Assembly: GCA_964035545.1 (NCBI GenBank) | Contig: OZ037765.1 | Span: 31,502,504 to 31,566,503 of the forward strand | Length of the DNA stretch: 64,000 bases | DNA from: Bugula neritina | Taxonomy: Eukaryota > Bryozoa > Gymnolaemata > Cheilostomatida > Bugulidae | Reading direction: 5' to 3' | Part shown: one piece after another, positions 25,807 through 38,059 of the stretch | Numbering within the stretch: the stretch's first letter is position 1 | How the letters are laid out: each line of letters begins with the position of its first letter | Program-made: the position numbers and the translations under genes | The notes under the pieces: model-generated | Databases searched by the model: none | Seen by the model: the letters and a program-made list of their open reading frames with translations, nothing else | Told to the model about the DNA's origin: nothing

Positions 25807-28800
25807 TAAAAGAATTAAGGTAGCTATTACTTATCAAATTATCGAAACCCCATTTATGAATAGATAACTCCAAATCAAGAGTTGTAGGACGAAATACATT
25901 GATGCACTTGATAGACAGTTCAACAGCTTTGGGGGCATCAAGGATGTTTTCAAGGGGCTTCTGATAGAAAAATGAGTATTAAGTAAAGAGTCAGTGTATA
26001 CTAATCAATTAGTGTAATGAACAAGGAGTGGGCGTTAACGCCCATCTGCTAAATGATACCAGAAATTGGCTGTAGGGTATACAGCGTTAGTCATTAATGT
26101 AATAATTGACTAATGCTATAGTAGTTAGAGAACTCGCTGCCTTCCCAGGAAAATTAAAAGTTCCATGACACATGCAAAAATTACAAATAATGAATATTAA
26201 TAAAGAGCACAAACTGTAAAAATTTAAATAGATTCCATGGCACAAAACTGAACAAAAAATTGCAAATAATGCAAATTATAGTTTCTTCAGTAAACAGGGT
26301 TTTAAAATCAGGTAATTTAAACTAAAATAACACTTGGAAACAAATTGATGCCTAAGTTGGTAAAATCTTGAATTTTGAAAGATGGCAAAACTTATGCACA
26401 TGAGTACAATGTCAAGTACATATAGTAAAAGTAAAGTAAAGTAAAAAGATAAATGCTCTAAGCAGATGAATAAGTAGACATGTATGAAACATAGCATAGT
26501 TTATACCATAAACATAATGTATACATACCAATATCTCTGCTTGAACAATTCTAATGTAGACAATGGACCAGTTAGAGAGTTCACAGCAAATCAGATATCC
26601 AAATCACTTGCAAGCATTCCCTGGAGAATAACCAAACCTTAGCAACATCACAGGACATCTTACTGTTGGAACTAAATTAATACTTGTGTGTATTATTTGT
26701 GTTTACAAATTAGAGTGCTGGTTACTAGTCTGCTTTTCTTGTTAAATTCTTTTTTTAATTTATTAAATTCAACTATTTACGCTACTATTCGGCTAAGTTA
26801 AACATAAGATCAATATAGTAGCTTACTAAACAGAGTAGAGAAATTAGTGGAGAAAGCTAAATATGTTGAGGGTAAAGCGAAAAAAGAAATGTTTTTGCCA
26901 ACCAATTAACAATGGAAATTAAGTAGCTTTCAATACAAAAAAGTTCCATTAGTGGCTACAGAAGTAGAGCGCCTTGGTTGAACTCTCATAATTACCATTG
27001 GCTACGAAAAACATCATTTGTAATTCTTAGGTAAAAAATATATAATACAACATGGAACTTTTTATAGTGTGGAAATTACATTTATAGATGTATGATCAAC
27101 TGAACTATTTCTTTCACATTTTATTTATCAAATAACGCAACTAATTACGTATTAGCAACATAGAAGAACTGTTATACAGACAACTAATAGATATATAGAC
27201 AAATAAAGAATGTTTAACATATTGGCAACAGCAATTTTAATACTTTTCATTGGATAACAACATAATACTATAAATAGATTTGATGGTACCAATTATAACA
27301 GTATAAATATTCAAAAGCAAAAAAAAATTCATTAGCAAGAGGCCTTCTAAAAAAATTGCTGGAGCTGTAAGAAATTAATTGATTGATAATTCTCAGAAGA
27401 CAAGCCTTTTTAATCATTTAATCACTATAACTAGACTAGCAAGGTTTATATATTTACTGCTTTATGAATTATTACTATTACATTAATTTTTCTATAAAGT
27501 ATTTGTCTACTAAATAAACTTTGTTCATGAAATATTGCTAGTGATCAGTTTCCTATCTTGAGGATAATAAAATGTAAGATGGTTATGGCCAACACCATAA
27601 TCATTATAACGGATCATCATTATACTTATATTTGTTATAATGATAATCCTGGTCTGGTATTACTTAAAAGTTAAAACACTTCAAAACTGAACATCACAGA
27701 CACAAGCCAAAGACAAACTCAAAGACTTGACAAAATTAAAGTGTTAAGACGAATTAAAATTATGAATAAAGCAATATCCAATACCTTATACCCGTATCAA
27801 TATGAATACCATTACGTTACTCACAGTCACTGTTAGTATTACATTTATACTTATTGTTAATCATACTTATAATCATGCTCATAGTGATAGTCATAGTGAA
27901 ACTAAATACTCATACTCAGTCTCATACTGTCATAGTTATGCTCATATTGAATAGCCATACTCATACTGATAATCAAGTCTTATACTTATAGTTATAGTCA
28001 GTATGAGTATCATAATGATAATGATACTGATGTAATACTGATAGCGATAGTCATAGTCATACTAATACTAATAGTCACACTCATACTGATACTCATACTG
28101 ATACAGTATCACTCATCGTATTACTATTAGTCATACTCATAGTGATACTCATACTGATAGTGATTATGATTATCTGATACTGATAGTCATAGTCATAGTA
28201 ATACTCATGAATCATGAGTCATACTCATACTGATACTCATACACAGTGACAGTGATACAGTACACTTAGTCTTAGACTTAGAGTGATAGCCGATAGGCGA
28301 TAGGGCTTTGAAATTGATGAACAATTATTATTATATCAAATTTAATATTATATTTATAACTGTCAATTTGTACATTTAATTATTTCTATATTTTTACGTT
28401 TAAATTTTAAGTTTTTAAACCATACTGACACTGAATAACATACATTTATCTAACATTAACTGATACTCATTCCGATACTGACACTTCAGATCGGGTCTCT
28501 TGTAGAGAGACAAATAAATAGAAGTTTCGGTCAATTGTGGGTTTGTCGCGTGAGGTACTTTATCGGGCTACTCGAACAATATACTAATAGTAGTTTGAAG
28601 GTAAGGCGAACCTGTCTAGTGATCATTCACAACCTTTTTGCACAGGAAATAATTTACTTGGCCATATGCTACGTTCGCTTTGAGTTCACCCAATCACTTC
28701 ATCACACTGATTCACCTTAGTTTGTCATTGAGATAAAATATGCTTTTGATACCATGCCTTGTTGTTGCACCACTACCAGTACCTGTGTTTGATATTTCTC

Positions 28801-29685
28801 ATTTTGAATATATCTTCATCTGTGTTTTATGAAATGTGTTATGTTTACTGAGTATTAGTATTAGATTTAGTATCATAAATATAATTATTATTTGTATTAC
28901 TAGTAGTAGTACTAGTAGACGTAGTATTACTATTACTATTACTAATACTATTAGTATGAGAGTAAGAGTACGACTAAGAGTTAGTAAGTATATTACTTTT
29001 ACTTAACTTTTAGCTTTACTTTTGCTTTTACAGTTTTAGAGTTATTGTAACACTTAGAGTTAGTTACTGTTGGTGTTACTAATACTATTACATTTACTAT
29101 TACTGTTAATATTAGTGTTTGAAGTTGGAGTCGAATTTAGGGCCTATGCCGCTGCCCTACGGCTACACTCAAACTTAAAGTTAAAATTGATCTTATAGTT
29201 ATAGTAATAGTATTTCACTGTTAGTTCTTTTTAGAGTTAGTGCAACACCAGCTCTTAGAGTTAGTCTTACTCTAAGATTAAGTTTAAGTTATAGCACTCT
29301 GACTATGAGCGTGAGTAGTATGACTATGGATTATGGGTATCACCATCAGCATCTCAGTTTGTATCACTATCACATTATGATTATGATTATCAGTAAGTGA
29401 ATATGAGTGATTGTGATTGTCATTATCTTTACATTATTATTATGATAAAGAGATTATAAGTTATGGCCATCACTAGGACTAGGACTATCACTAGGCTTGT
29501 TTCTAATTTCTGACCAATGCATTTATTTTATGAACTTTAGTGAGAATTTTGATTCGTATATATAGTTGATCAATAGCCATTTTCTAAGTTTTAATTATGA
29601 AGAAAATAGGTTGTATTTTGGGTTCAATGAATGCTTTGCTGATTGTTGTAGATTATTGAATAGTCAAACTTTATCATCTTCTGCA
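25807..29685. other. Divergent intergenic region between STK38 and RRN3
   Basis: No convincing exon was seen. Between about 27790 and 28270 there is a dense degenerate run of CATACT/GATAGTCATA words. Between about 28860 and 29470 there is a similar run with the complementary bias (AGTATTACTATTAC, GAGTTAGT). The two blocks look like loosely inverted versions of one another around a central 600 bp. An additional 5' exon of RRN3 may lie in the right part but could not be identified. Confidence 0.5.
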
Positions 29686-32600
29686 ATGGAAAAGAATTCG
29701 GTGGTTTCTGCATTGTTAAATTATATAAAGGTAAACTACGAATTATAACTCATGACACTTAGCAATTACCTTCAACAAACTACATCTTTAAATTTATTAG
29801 TCATATAAACAGTACTACCTTTATTCAAAATATCATGGATGTGTGGTGCTTTTTAATGAGTCTTTAATATTGATTTGAAGTGTTTTTGTCAACGTAATAC
29901 AGAAAGTTTTTCAGACGTTTTCGATATAATCTCAAAACTTTGTTTAAATCAAGTATTGAAGAATTTGCATTTGTAAGAGGATGTATAATATAATATAGTA
30001 ATATAATATAGTCATATAATATAATATAATATTATAATATAATTTGCAGGGTGAACAGAGAGAGTTGGATTTACTGATACGGCGACTTCAGTCAACGGAA
30101 TGCAAGGTATTTATTACTATTCCTGTATCAACTTGTATCTGGCCTAGAATCTAATAGATGTACGTGTACTATAGCTGTCTTACTACTCCAGTTTGCCTTT
30201 TTCTAGCATCTAGTTACTTTGCAATTGTCTTTAAGCCTCAAAGCCGAGTTGAAAATTTATTTTGGGATTTGGATTTTGGTCTGCCTATTTTTCTGAAGAA
30301 ATTGAGGCTTATTGCATAATTTTAGTATATAGTAAGGCAGATGACTTTTGCTAGTTCAGTTTATTCATGCAGTCTATAGTTATATAATAGATATATAATA
30401 GAGTGTCAAGTTTATTACTAATCTACCGTGTATACAGGACAAGTATGCTGCCGACGTGCTGCTGCAAATGAAGGACAGCGTGTCGCTGTTGAATCCAGAC
30501 TGCTTTAGTGTCGTAGTGCAGGAGTTGCTGGTAAGTGCACTTGTACCGAGATTGTTACTGACATGCTGTTTGGTGACCTGTTAAGACGTACAGTTATTAA
30601 GGTTCAGTTGCATTCATGTTTCAGTTTAGTTTTTCTTGAGCCGTATTAGTGTATTTTTTCATTCACCATAGTTGATAGCTTTTGGAAACAGTCTGTAGTT
30701 TGTCTCTCAGTATTGTCTAGAAAACACAGCTTAGTGGTTCCCACCCCACTCTGTAGACACCTGAGGACATGGCTTTAACTTCTATAAAATTTAATTGACT
30801 GTACTTGTTACCAACACGGAAAGTTTTCTATCAATAGCTGTTGAAACTGATTACTGATTGATATGTTTTGGCCCAGCAATTGATATTACCATGTTATTAC
30901 CAGAGGGCAGTAAAACTTAGATTTGTATCAGTTAGCTAACATACCTGGATCAGACCTTGGTAAACTGGTATAAACTACACAGTATACACTACACAGTATA
31001 CACTACACAGTATACACTACACAGTACACACTACACAGTACACACTACACAGTATACACTACACAGTATACACTACACAGTATACACTACACAGTACACA
31101 CTACACAGTACACAGTATACACTACACAGTACCCTACTATACAATACGTGAATGTCAGTGTAGAATAGTTGTTTGGGTTGCAGAAAGTTTCCTGGTCCAC
31201 CAGATCAGCAGAAGTGGTGAAGCTGTACCACAGTTTCATAGTAAACCTGGTGTCAGCTCATTCCACATACACTGAGGCAGTCCTCACCTCCATGGTAGCT
31301 CTGTTCATGCCAAGTAAGTCGTGCTCTTTATACCAAGTAAGTCTCTTTATACCAAGTAAGTCTCTTTATATCAAGTAAGTCTCTTTATTCCAAGTAAGTC
31401 TCTTTATGTCAAGTAAGTCTCTCTCTTTATACCAAGTAAGTCTCCTTATGTCAAGTAAGTCTTTATACCAAGTAAGTCTCTTTATACTAAGTAAGTCTCT
31501 TTATTCCAAGTAAGTCTCTTTATGTCAAGTAAGTCTCTCTCTTTATACCAAGTAAGTCTCCTTATGTCAAGTAAGTCTCTTTATGTCAAGTAAGTCAGCT
31601 ACTGTTTTCTAGCTGAGGCCTTGCACTGAGCATGCTGTGGGTTTTACATGAAAATAATTTTATTTAATGACTTGAATATTTCTCACAGTTTATTGTTCTC
31701 TCTCTGTGTGGGTAAACATGTGTGAGATGAGCTGAGATGTTTCTCTCTGTATTTAGAGAAGGGAGTTGTAGCAGTTGTGGGAACATCTCAGGAACAGACG
31801 GATGAAGACCGTCAGAAGAGCTATGAGGCAGCAATGAAACATGTACACAATACTATTGCTTCAGTACTCAAAGCTGTCCCTTCGTAAGTTTTACAGTAAC
31901 TCCGCGTTATTATCTTCAATATTTAAATTTCAGTCATTCTTTTCATTATTTGGCGAGACTGTAAGAATACTAGACTACTAGAATACTACACACTGGAATA
32001 CCTTTTTATATATTATACTTTTTCACGCAAATAATATAACAACTATATGGCTATTATATAATAAAAATGTACTTGAAAGTAAGTGGTTGTTGTATCATGG
32101 GTCAATGCAATTTAGTCTGCAGTTATTTTATTTTTATCTGGCAATGACAAGGGTATGAAAGTTTGTGTAGCCTCAGAACACTTCCATATGTGTATTTACC
32201 AGGGCGGGGCACATGCTCTCCAGTATAATCCACGACAAGTTCCCTTACATATTCCACAAAGACGCGAGTGTAGTGGAGGTGTACATACAGAACATACTTT
32301 ACGTCTCCAAGTACTGTCCGCCCATCAGATCTCAGATCCTCTCTCTCGTTATTGTGAAGATGATCAACCTTGACGTGAGTAGATCAAATGACGATAGAAG
32401 CAGCACCTAGCTGGAGGTGACTTGAGTACAGTATTTGAGTACACATCACTCAGTCACCACCAACTCTGTGCTGCTTCAAGTGATTTACGGGTGAACCAGC
32501 CACTCTTTGACTTGGTCCAGAGTTCCTGTTTTGTATCAACTGATTTATAATATTCTTGAATGACCTTTGAACCTTTGATCTCTTTGCATATAGACGAGAG

Positions 32601-35600
32601 CGAGTAGAGAACTCATTGAAGAGGCAAACGAGACAGACAGCGAGGAAGAGGAACTGTTTAATCTGGTAATAAACTTTATTGTCGACTGGCGTGTTTGTAC
32701 AGTATACAAGTGTTGAGTATACAAGTGTTGAGTATACAAGTGTTGAGTATACAAGTGTTGAGTATACAAGTGTTGAGTATACAAGTGTTGAGTGTACAAG
32801 TGTTGAGTGTACAAGTGTTGAGTATACAAGTGTTGAGTGTACAAGTGTTGAGTATACAAGTGTTGAGTATGCAAGTGTTGAGTATGCAAGTGTTGAGTGT
32901 GCAAGTGTTGAGTGTACAAGTATTGAATATAGTCAGCGTGTTCTATTCTATCTTACAGGAAGCTGACGCGACTCCTAAAGAGCATGTTGATGAGTCACGA
33001 AATAAGTTGATGGAAGCTGACCGACTTGATACAATCATGTGTGTGATGTTCAACTACATTGATAGTGTGTGCCGCAACCCTGGTCAGTCTACTTTAGTAC
33101 TCTATACTTTATACTCTAGTACTCTAATACTGTAACTATTAGTCTCACTAATTGCTAGTGAAGTAGTTGAAATAAGGAGCTGTGGCCAATCTCCAGTAAC
33201 GACTATTTCGTTGCTTCCCAAAGTCTCAGGATAGTAATGGCTGTCAATTCAGATTTAAATCGTACAATGTTTGGCCGTCAATTTGAGTTTGTACTTGTGT
33301 TTGAGTCAAGACTTGGCTACACGAATTTCTTACAAATTTTCTTAGACCTTTGACTTGAATTTTTGGGTGACCTAGAAACTAGCCAACTCTCTCTGTACAA
33401 GTATTTCTGATGTGGTGTTATAACAACAAAATGATGTGAAGTTCAACATCTGGCGACGACTTGTATTCGGTTGTAATGTTGAAGGACAGTGTACATACTA
33501 TGACTGTGTTTGCAGACTCCAGCCTGAACTGGGAGGCTACCAAGAAGCTGTACTTAGAGTTGCTGTCTCTCTTTGAGAAAAAGATTCTACCAACTGATGA
33601 ATGCTGTCACACCCAGTACCTCCTCTTCTACATCTGCTCTCTCAAGCCGGTACTTCTTATAGTTCAACTCTCTGCATAGCATTGTTTGTCTGCTGTGAAG
33701 TTGTCTTACCAATTTACTTTATGACATAAACTGAACTTTCCTTGACTGGAATTTAGAGCCTTACACAAGGAAATCTTGTAGCAGGATAGAATCTCCAACA
33801 TCCCATTGTGATTTTTATATTTTTTTTTCATATATTTTTGTCAGTTGCTAGAGTCGGTTAATATAATATCGTTGTTTTGTCAATTACTTATCGTTAAAAT
33901 GCATTTCGCTTGCTATTGAAGTTGTCTTTCTATTCATTAGTTCAAACTCATTGCTATAGTTAAAGAATTTGGCTTACCAAGTTTACTCTTATGTCACAAC
34001 TTAACATATTAACACAACGTAGTAGAGTAGCGTGAGATCATAATATATTATTATTTTATTCAGAGTTTGGCTGATGGTTTTATGGATTATCTGTGGAAGA
34101 AAGTGAAGAACCCAAATGAAGATAAGATCTATCGGATATATGCCATCAGCTATCTAGCTAGTTTTGTTGTTCGTGCGAGTTACGTCTCCATCAGGTATGT
34201 GTTAAGGGTTGTCTCCCCTCACTGTAATAGCGTCTAGTTTTAATTCCTGTATCAGAGCACATGTTTGCTGTCACCTGATTTCCATGCTTTGACTGTATGG
34301 TGTTTATCTTCTCAACATTTACATGGTAAATGTTTCCCATTTCTATTATGGCAAGTAAAAATATCTTAATTAAATTTTTTAAAAATAGTTATTCTAATGC
34401 TCAGCTCTTTGTCATGTAGGAATAGAGTATTACTAGTGTGGTTCCTCCATCTATCTGCTATACATGAACTGTCAACTCCAAGTTTAATATAGACGTTATT
34501 TTTTAACTTTGGAAAAGCATCAACATATATATTCTATAAGTACTGGGTGGACACATAGATTACTGTATAATGTGTCTGACACTGATGCCATACAAATAAG
34601 TACATGTCATTGATGTAATTTTTTTTTGCTGACGCCTGCTCTTCAACTATTCAGGTCCGCTGCCGATGCCATTACTCTGTTATGTGAGTGGATCCACAGG
34701 TACATCGGCACTGCCTGTCACAACTCTATGCACAACGACATCGCTCATCACGGTACCTTCTACAGTGTAGTGCAGGCTGTCTTCTATATACTGGCCTTTA
34801 GACAGAAAGAATTCTTAGAAATGGGGAAGGGTATGTATTCTGTCAGCTTTTCTTTTATGTATTTACGTGTCCACAGTTGATTTCACACGGCATTAGCTCT
34901 TGTGTCACATTAGAACCCTGCAACGTAGCTTAAGATCCACCTGAGACTTTTGTGATCAGTATCGGAGTTCTCTTCAGATTATCTTCAGGTCTCCTCAGGT
35001 TATCTTCAGGTCTCTTCAGATTATCTTCAGGTCTCTTCAGGTTATCTTCAGGTCTCTTCAGGTTGTCAACAAGTTATAACTATGAACAAATTTTCGTAGA
35101 CATAATTAAAACAAGCAAAGTGATTATTTCAGTTGTATTGCAATTGTCCACCTTTATGTCAGTTATAACCAGCCACCCACTTCAAATCACATCTTTTATT
35201 CTAATAGATACTTTCTCATGTAAGTTGTCTACCCTTCTCTCTATATACATGATCCGTGTGTGTTTCAGCTAACGCCTTCTTCCTGAGTTTAAACTTACAG
35301 ACGATAGTCACGTGTAGACTGAACCCCCTGAGGGTGTGTCAGCCAGTCATCACTAGGACATTTGCCTCTTTTGTCAGGTACGTGTGGCACGTTATTCCCA
35401 AAGTCATGGCTGTCTAATAGGCGGCCCCAGTGCCGCATGTGGCCCTCAAAGGCAAAAAATAAAATAATTTTTTACAGTATGCTTTAATTAGAATGAAGAA
35501 TCACATTTTACATGTGTTATTTCTACACATACTACAAAACATGCAGCCTGCAGGAACTATTAGGACTTAATTGTGTAACGATTAGAAAGAATTTTGAATA

Positions 35601-37491
35601 AAGTATTTTGAAAATTGCTAATGCTTGTGGCCCTCAGTCCAAGCTAAAGTTTACAATATGACTCTCGCCACCTGAATATTCCCTTCAGTGGCTCTCGGCC
35701 TGAAAAGGTTGGACACCTCTGCCCTAAATCATGGCTTTGCGGCTCTGCATTTAGTTATTATTATATCCTTCACTTACGCTGAAGTTTTGGTATATAATAT
35801 TTCCAATGTGTTTTTGTAAACAGAGACAACCAATCTATCACTGACTATTCAGTTTGAATCGTCTTCTGTTTTGAGCAAGAATTCTGAACGTCACATTAAT
35901 TGAAAATTTTGTGCCGTCTTACACGAAGCAGTAGGGTTAAATAACTTTCTGTCCTTGACATAAGATGATAGACTTCATTGGCTGTTACAGGAAGCACCAG
36001 TTAGCGTTTTGTGACGCCATCATAGAAAGAAATAACAGGTTGACGGTACCGATTGCCGAAGATGTCTCGGGTCCTCCACATTTGGAGAGTTATTTCCCCT
36101 TTGACCCGTATCTACTCATCAGGTCAGCAGTCTTATCTGTGTTATAACCAAATATTTTAGTGTCTGTTATATATATAGTGCAAGATTTCTATTCTTATAG
36201 TTTTATATGTTATTACAGATGATGCACTGCTTTGCTATGACTCTAACAGTCTTGTGAGCTTTGTGCTAGAGTTCAAGGTTTCTCTGTCCACTTGTTTCAT
36301 TTAGGCAGACAAGTCTTATTTTAGTTATACTTTTATGGTTTAATGTGGAAGCATGCATTAAACTGTCAAATATTGTTGTTAGGCTTCTTGCATTTGCACC
36401 ATCGGATATAATAACTGTAGCTACTTGTACTGTTCATTTCTATGCAAACACTGTGTTGTAAGAGTGTTGGTTCTTTCTCAGGTCGTCTGTGAAGGTGGTG
36501 GACCTCTACAGAGTGTTTGACGGTACGGCAATCATAGACATTGAGCTGAATAAAGAGCAGGTCAGTGCTGGTCTACCTCTGCTTATGTAGAGCTGTGTGT
36601 GGTACTGTGTCTGTCAGGTCTGTGTGTGGTACTGTGTCTGTCAGGTCTGTGTGTGGTACTGTGTCTGTCAGGTCTGTGTGTGGTACTGTGTCTGTCAGGT
36701 CTGTGTGTGGTACTGTGTCTGTCAGGTCTGTGTGTGGTACTGTGTCTGTCAGGTCTGTGTGTGGTACTGTGTCTGTCAAGTCTGTGGCGGAACTGGAACC
36801 CTTATGCTGCTACGTCATGTAGCAATATGGTGCATACACCTACTAAGCTAAACTAAATGTTGTGTTCTGGTTTGGTAATAGTGACTAAAACGAAGTGCTT
36901 TTTGCCAATACAGAAGTTGACACTCCCTGCTATTGTAAAGTATTTTCAATTCAATAACCGTACATGGCAAAGCTGGCATCTATTCTAATACAATGTTGTT
37001 GTAAATTTTTACGGTCGTTTTAAAATAGATTAGTAATAAAACATAACTTTTTCAACGGCCAGTTGTGATGCTAAAAAGTAATTTCACAGCAATGTTAGGG
37101 TGGAGATTAGTGAATAACTTGATAAATAATAAGCATTTGGAACTTAAGCTTGTCTTCAAGGTTTCCTTCTTTAATCTCACAGATAATAGATGTTAATAAA
37201 ACTGCTTCAAAATTCTAAGTTGTCTTCCCTGTATATTCAGTATGATGATATGATGAGTAACAGGAGTTGCCAGCTCTTTATTTCAATATCTTGGAATTCC
37301 TTCAACTAATGCAATATTCTCCATTTTATAATCGCCGTGTACATTACATCGCTACACAGGATGAAGATGACTTTGTGCAAGAAGACAATAATATGGTCGT
37401 AGACGATGACTTTGGGAAGTCCCCTGCAGAGGCAGCATTCCTCGGCTCCATATCTCCCGGGTTCAACGCTCCGATACACTCTCTAAGATAA
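29686..37491 (+). CDS. RRN3: RNA polymerase I-specific transcription initiation factor RRN3 (TIF-IA)
   Basis: Bridges Pol I to the promoter-bound selectivity factor for rRNA synthesis in the nucleolus; growth-regulated in other animals. Fifteen exons in continuous phase: 29686-29730, 30050-30106, 30438-30530, 31184-31313, 31757-31883, 32203-32374, 32594-32665, 32959-33082, 33516-33649, 34064-34194, 34655-34830, 35269-35377, 35991-36122, 36482-36560, 37360-37491 (TAA). They give 570 residues; human RRN3 is about 650, so an N-terminal exon may be missing and the ATG at 29686 is provisional. Family blocks include FPYIFHKDASVVEVYIQNIL, CCHTQYLLFYICSLKP, HHGTFYSVVQAVFYILAFRQ, RLNPLRVCQPVITRTFASFV, AFCDAIIERNNR and YFPFDPYLL, plus the acidic TDSEEEE loop and acidic C-terminal tail. 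Five introns contain minisatellites and a sixth (35378-35990) holds a hAT-like insertion. Confidence 0.93.
30974..31132. repeat. 14-bp minisatellite in RRN3 intron
   Basis: About eleven copies of ACTACACAGTATAC (14 bp) lie 50 bp upstream of exon 31184-31313. In the gene's sense each unit contains CACTACACAG, an AG that could compete as an acceptor, although the unit lacks a pyrimidine tract. Confidence 0.92.
31311..31593. repeat. 19-bp array made of the RRN3 splice donor
   Basis: Exon 31184-31313 ends CCAA and its intron begins GTAAGT. Starting with this real site, fifteen copies of CAAGTAAGT follow at mostly 19-bp steps (unit CCAAGTAAGTCTCTTTATA, some with extra CT pairs). Every downstream copy keeps the full GTAAGT donor consensus, so the exon is followed by about fourteen decoy or alternative 5' splice sites. 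Confidence 0.96.
32703..32930. repeat. 15-bp minisatellite in RRN3 intron
   Basis: About fifteen copies of TATACAAGTGTTGAG occupy most of the 293-bp intron 32666-32958. As the unit is a multiple of three, all copies stay in one frame and give spurious repeat proteins on both strands. Confidence 0.95.
34968..35064. repeat. 20-bp pyrimidine-rich repeat in RRN3 intron
   Basis: About five copies of GGTTATCTTCAGGTCTCTTC lie in the intron 34831-35268. Each unit carries two TCTTCAG acceptor-like motifs in the sense of the gene, and CAGGT donor-like overlaps. They are 200 bp from the real acceptor at 35268. Confidence 0.9.
35412..35728. mobile_element. Non-autonomous hAT-like DNA transposon (317 bp)
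   Basis: Flanked by an apparent 8-bp target duplication TCATGGCT (35404-35411 and 35729-35736), the length typical of hAT insertions. The right end on the minus strand reads GAGGTGTCCAACCTTTTCAG, very like ends of hAT elements; the left end (TGTCTAATAGGCGGCCC) is a weaker match. No coding capacity. It sits in an RRN3 intron. Left terminus and family are inferred. Confidence 0.5.
36590..36785. repeat. 27-bp minisatellite in last RRN3 intron
   Basis: Seven copies of a 27-bp unit (TGTGTGGTACTGTGTCTGTC followed by AGGTCTG) begin about 30 bp after the donor of exon 36482-36560. Each copy contains CAGGTCTG, resembling the real donor CAGGTCAG. The unit is a multiple of three, so all six frames give periodic spurious proteins. 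Confidence 0.95.
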
Positions 37492-38059
37492 ACTGAACTG
37501 TTCCAAACTCTCGTCAGCATTGCAATATTTGGATGTTCCAACTGCTTAACATCAACAAAAATAGTTTTAAATTTTTCCTTTGTACCAGTTAGTATTGTGC
37601 AATCGATGTAGCTTCAACTGTATCTTATCTACATTTATATTATTATGTAAAAAGCTTTATGGTATTCCTTATGCTATCTTCAAGCGTAGGGCTAAGGATG
37701 CCTCTTACTGTTTCAATGTAGAGTATGTTTGATGTAATGGCCAGGTTTGTCGAGGAATACTTGGAGCTGCAATTAGTTCTTGCTAAACTAATAATTATAT
37801 TTTTGCATTTCACTGTATTTATTCTGTATTTTAAATTTCTGATTTTTACTCTCATTCATGTAGAAATGAATGCATGTGTTCATTTTATCTGCAGAAAGTT
37901 GTAAAAGATTTGTTAGCCTTTTTCTGACTATATCTGAATAAACCTTTTAAATTATAGACCAATATATTGTTTTATGATGAATACTTGTTTCAAATATGTA
38001 CAATTTATTGTGTATAAAAATATCTCTTTGCCTATAAGACTGACTGATATGCACCGTCT
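37492..38059. other. Convergent 3' region of RRN3 and the sulfotransferase
   Basis: Stop codons of the two converging genes are 568 bp apart. A plus-strand AATAAA lies near 37938, and minus-strand equivalents (TTTATT) near 37815 and 38006, so the 3' UTRs likely overlap. No other coding signal. Confidence 0.55.

Noticed and set aside
32545..33135. Repeat proteins on both strands (VLSIQVLSIQ..., YTQHLYTQHL...)
   Set aside because: Products of the 15-bp minisatellite, whose unit is a multiple of three; they run into the RRN3 exons in wrong frames or orientation.
36565..36856. Periodic cysteine- or threonine-rich ORFs in several frames
   Set aside because: Translations of the 27-bp repeat in the last RRN3 intron.
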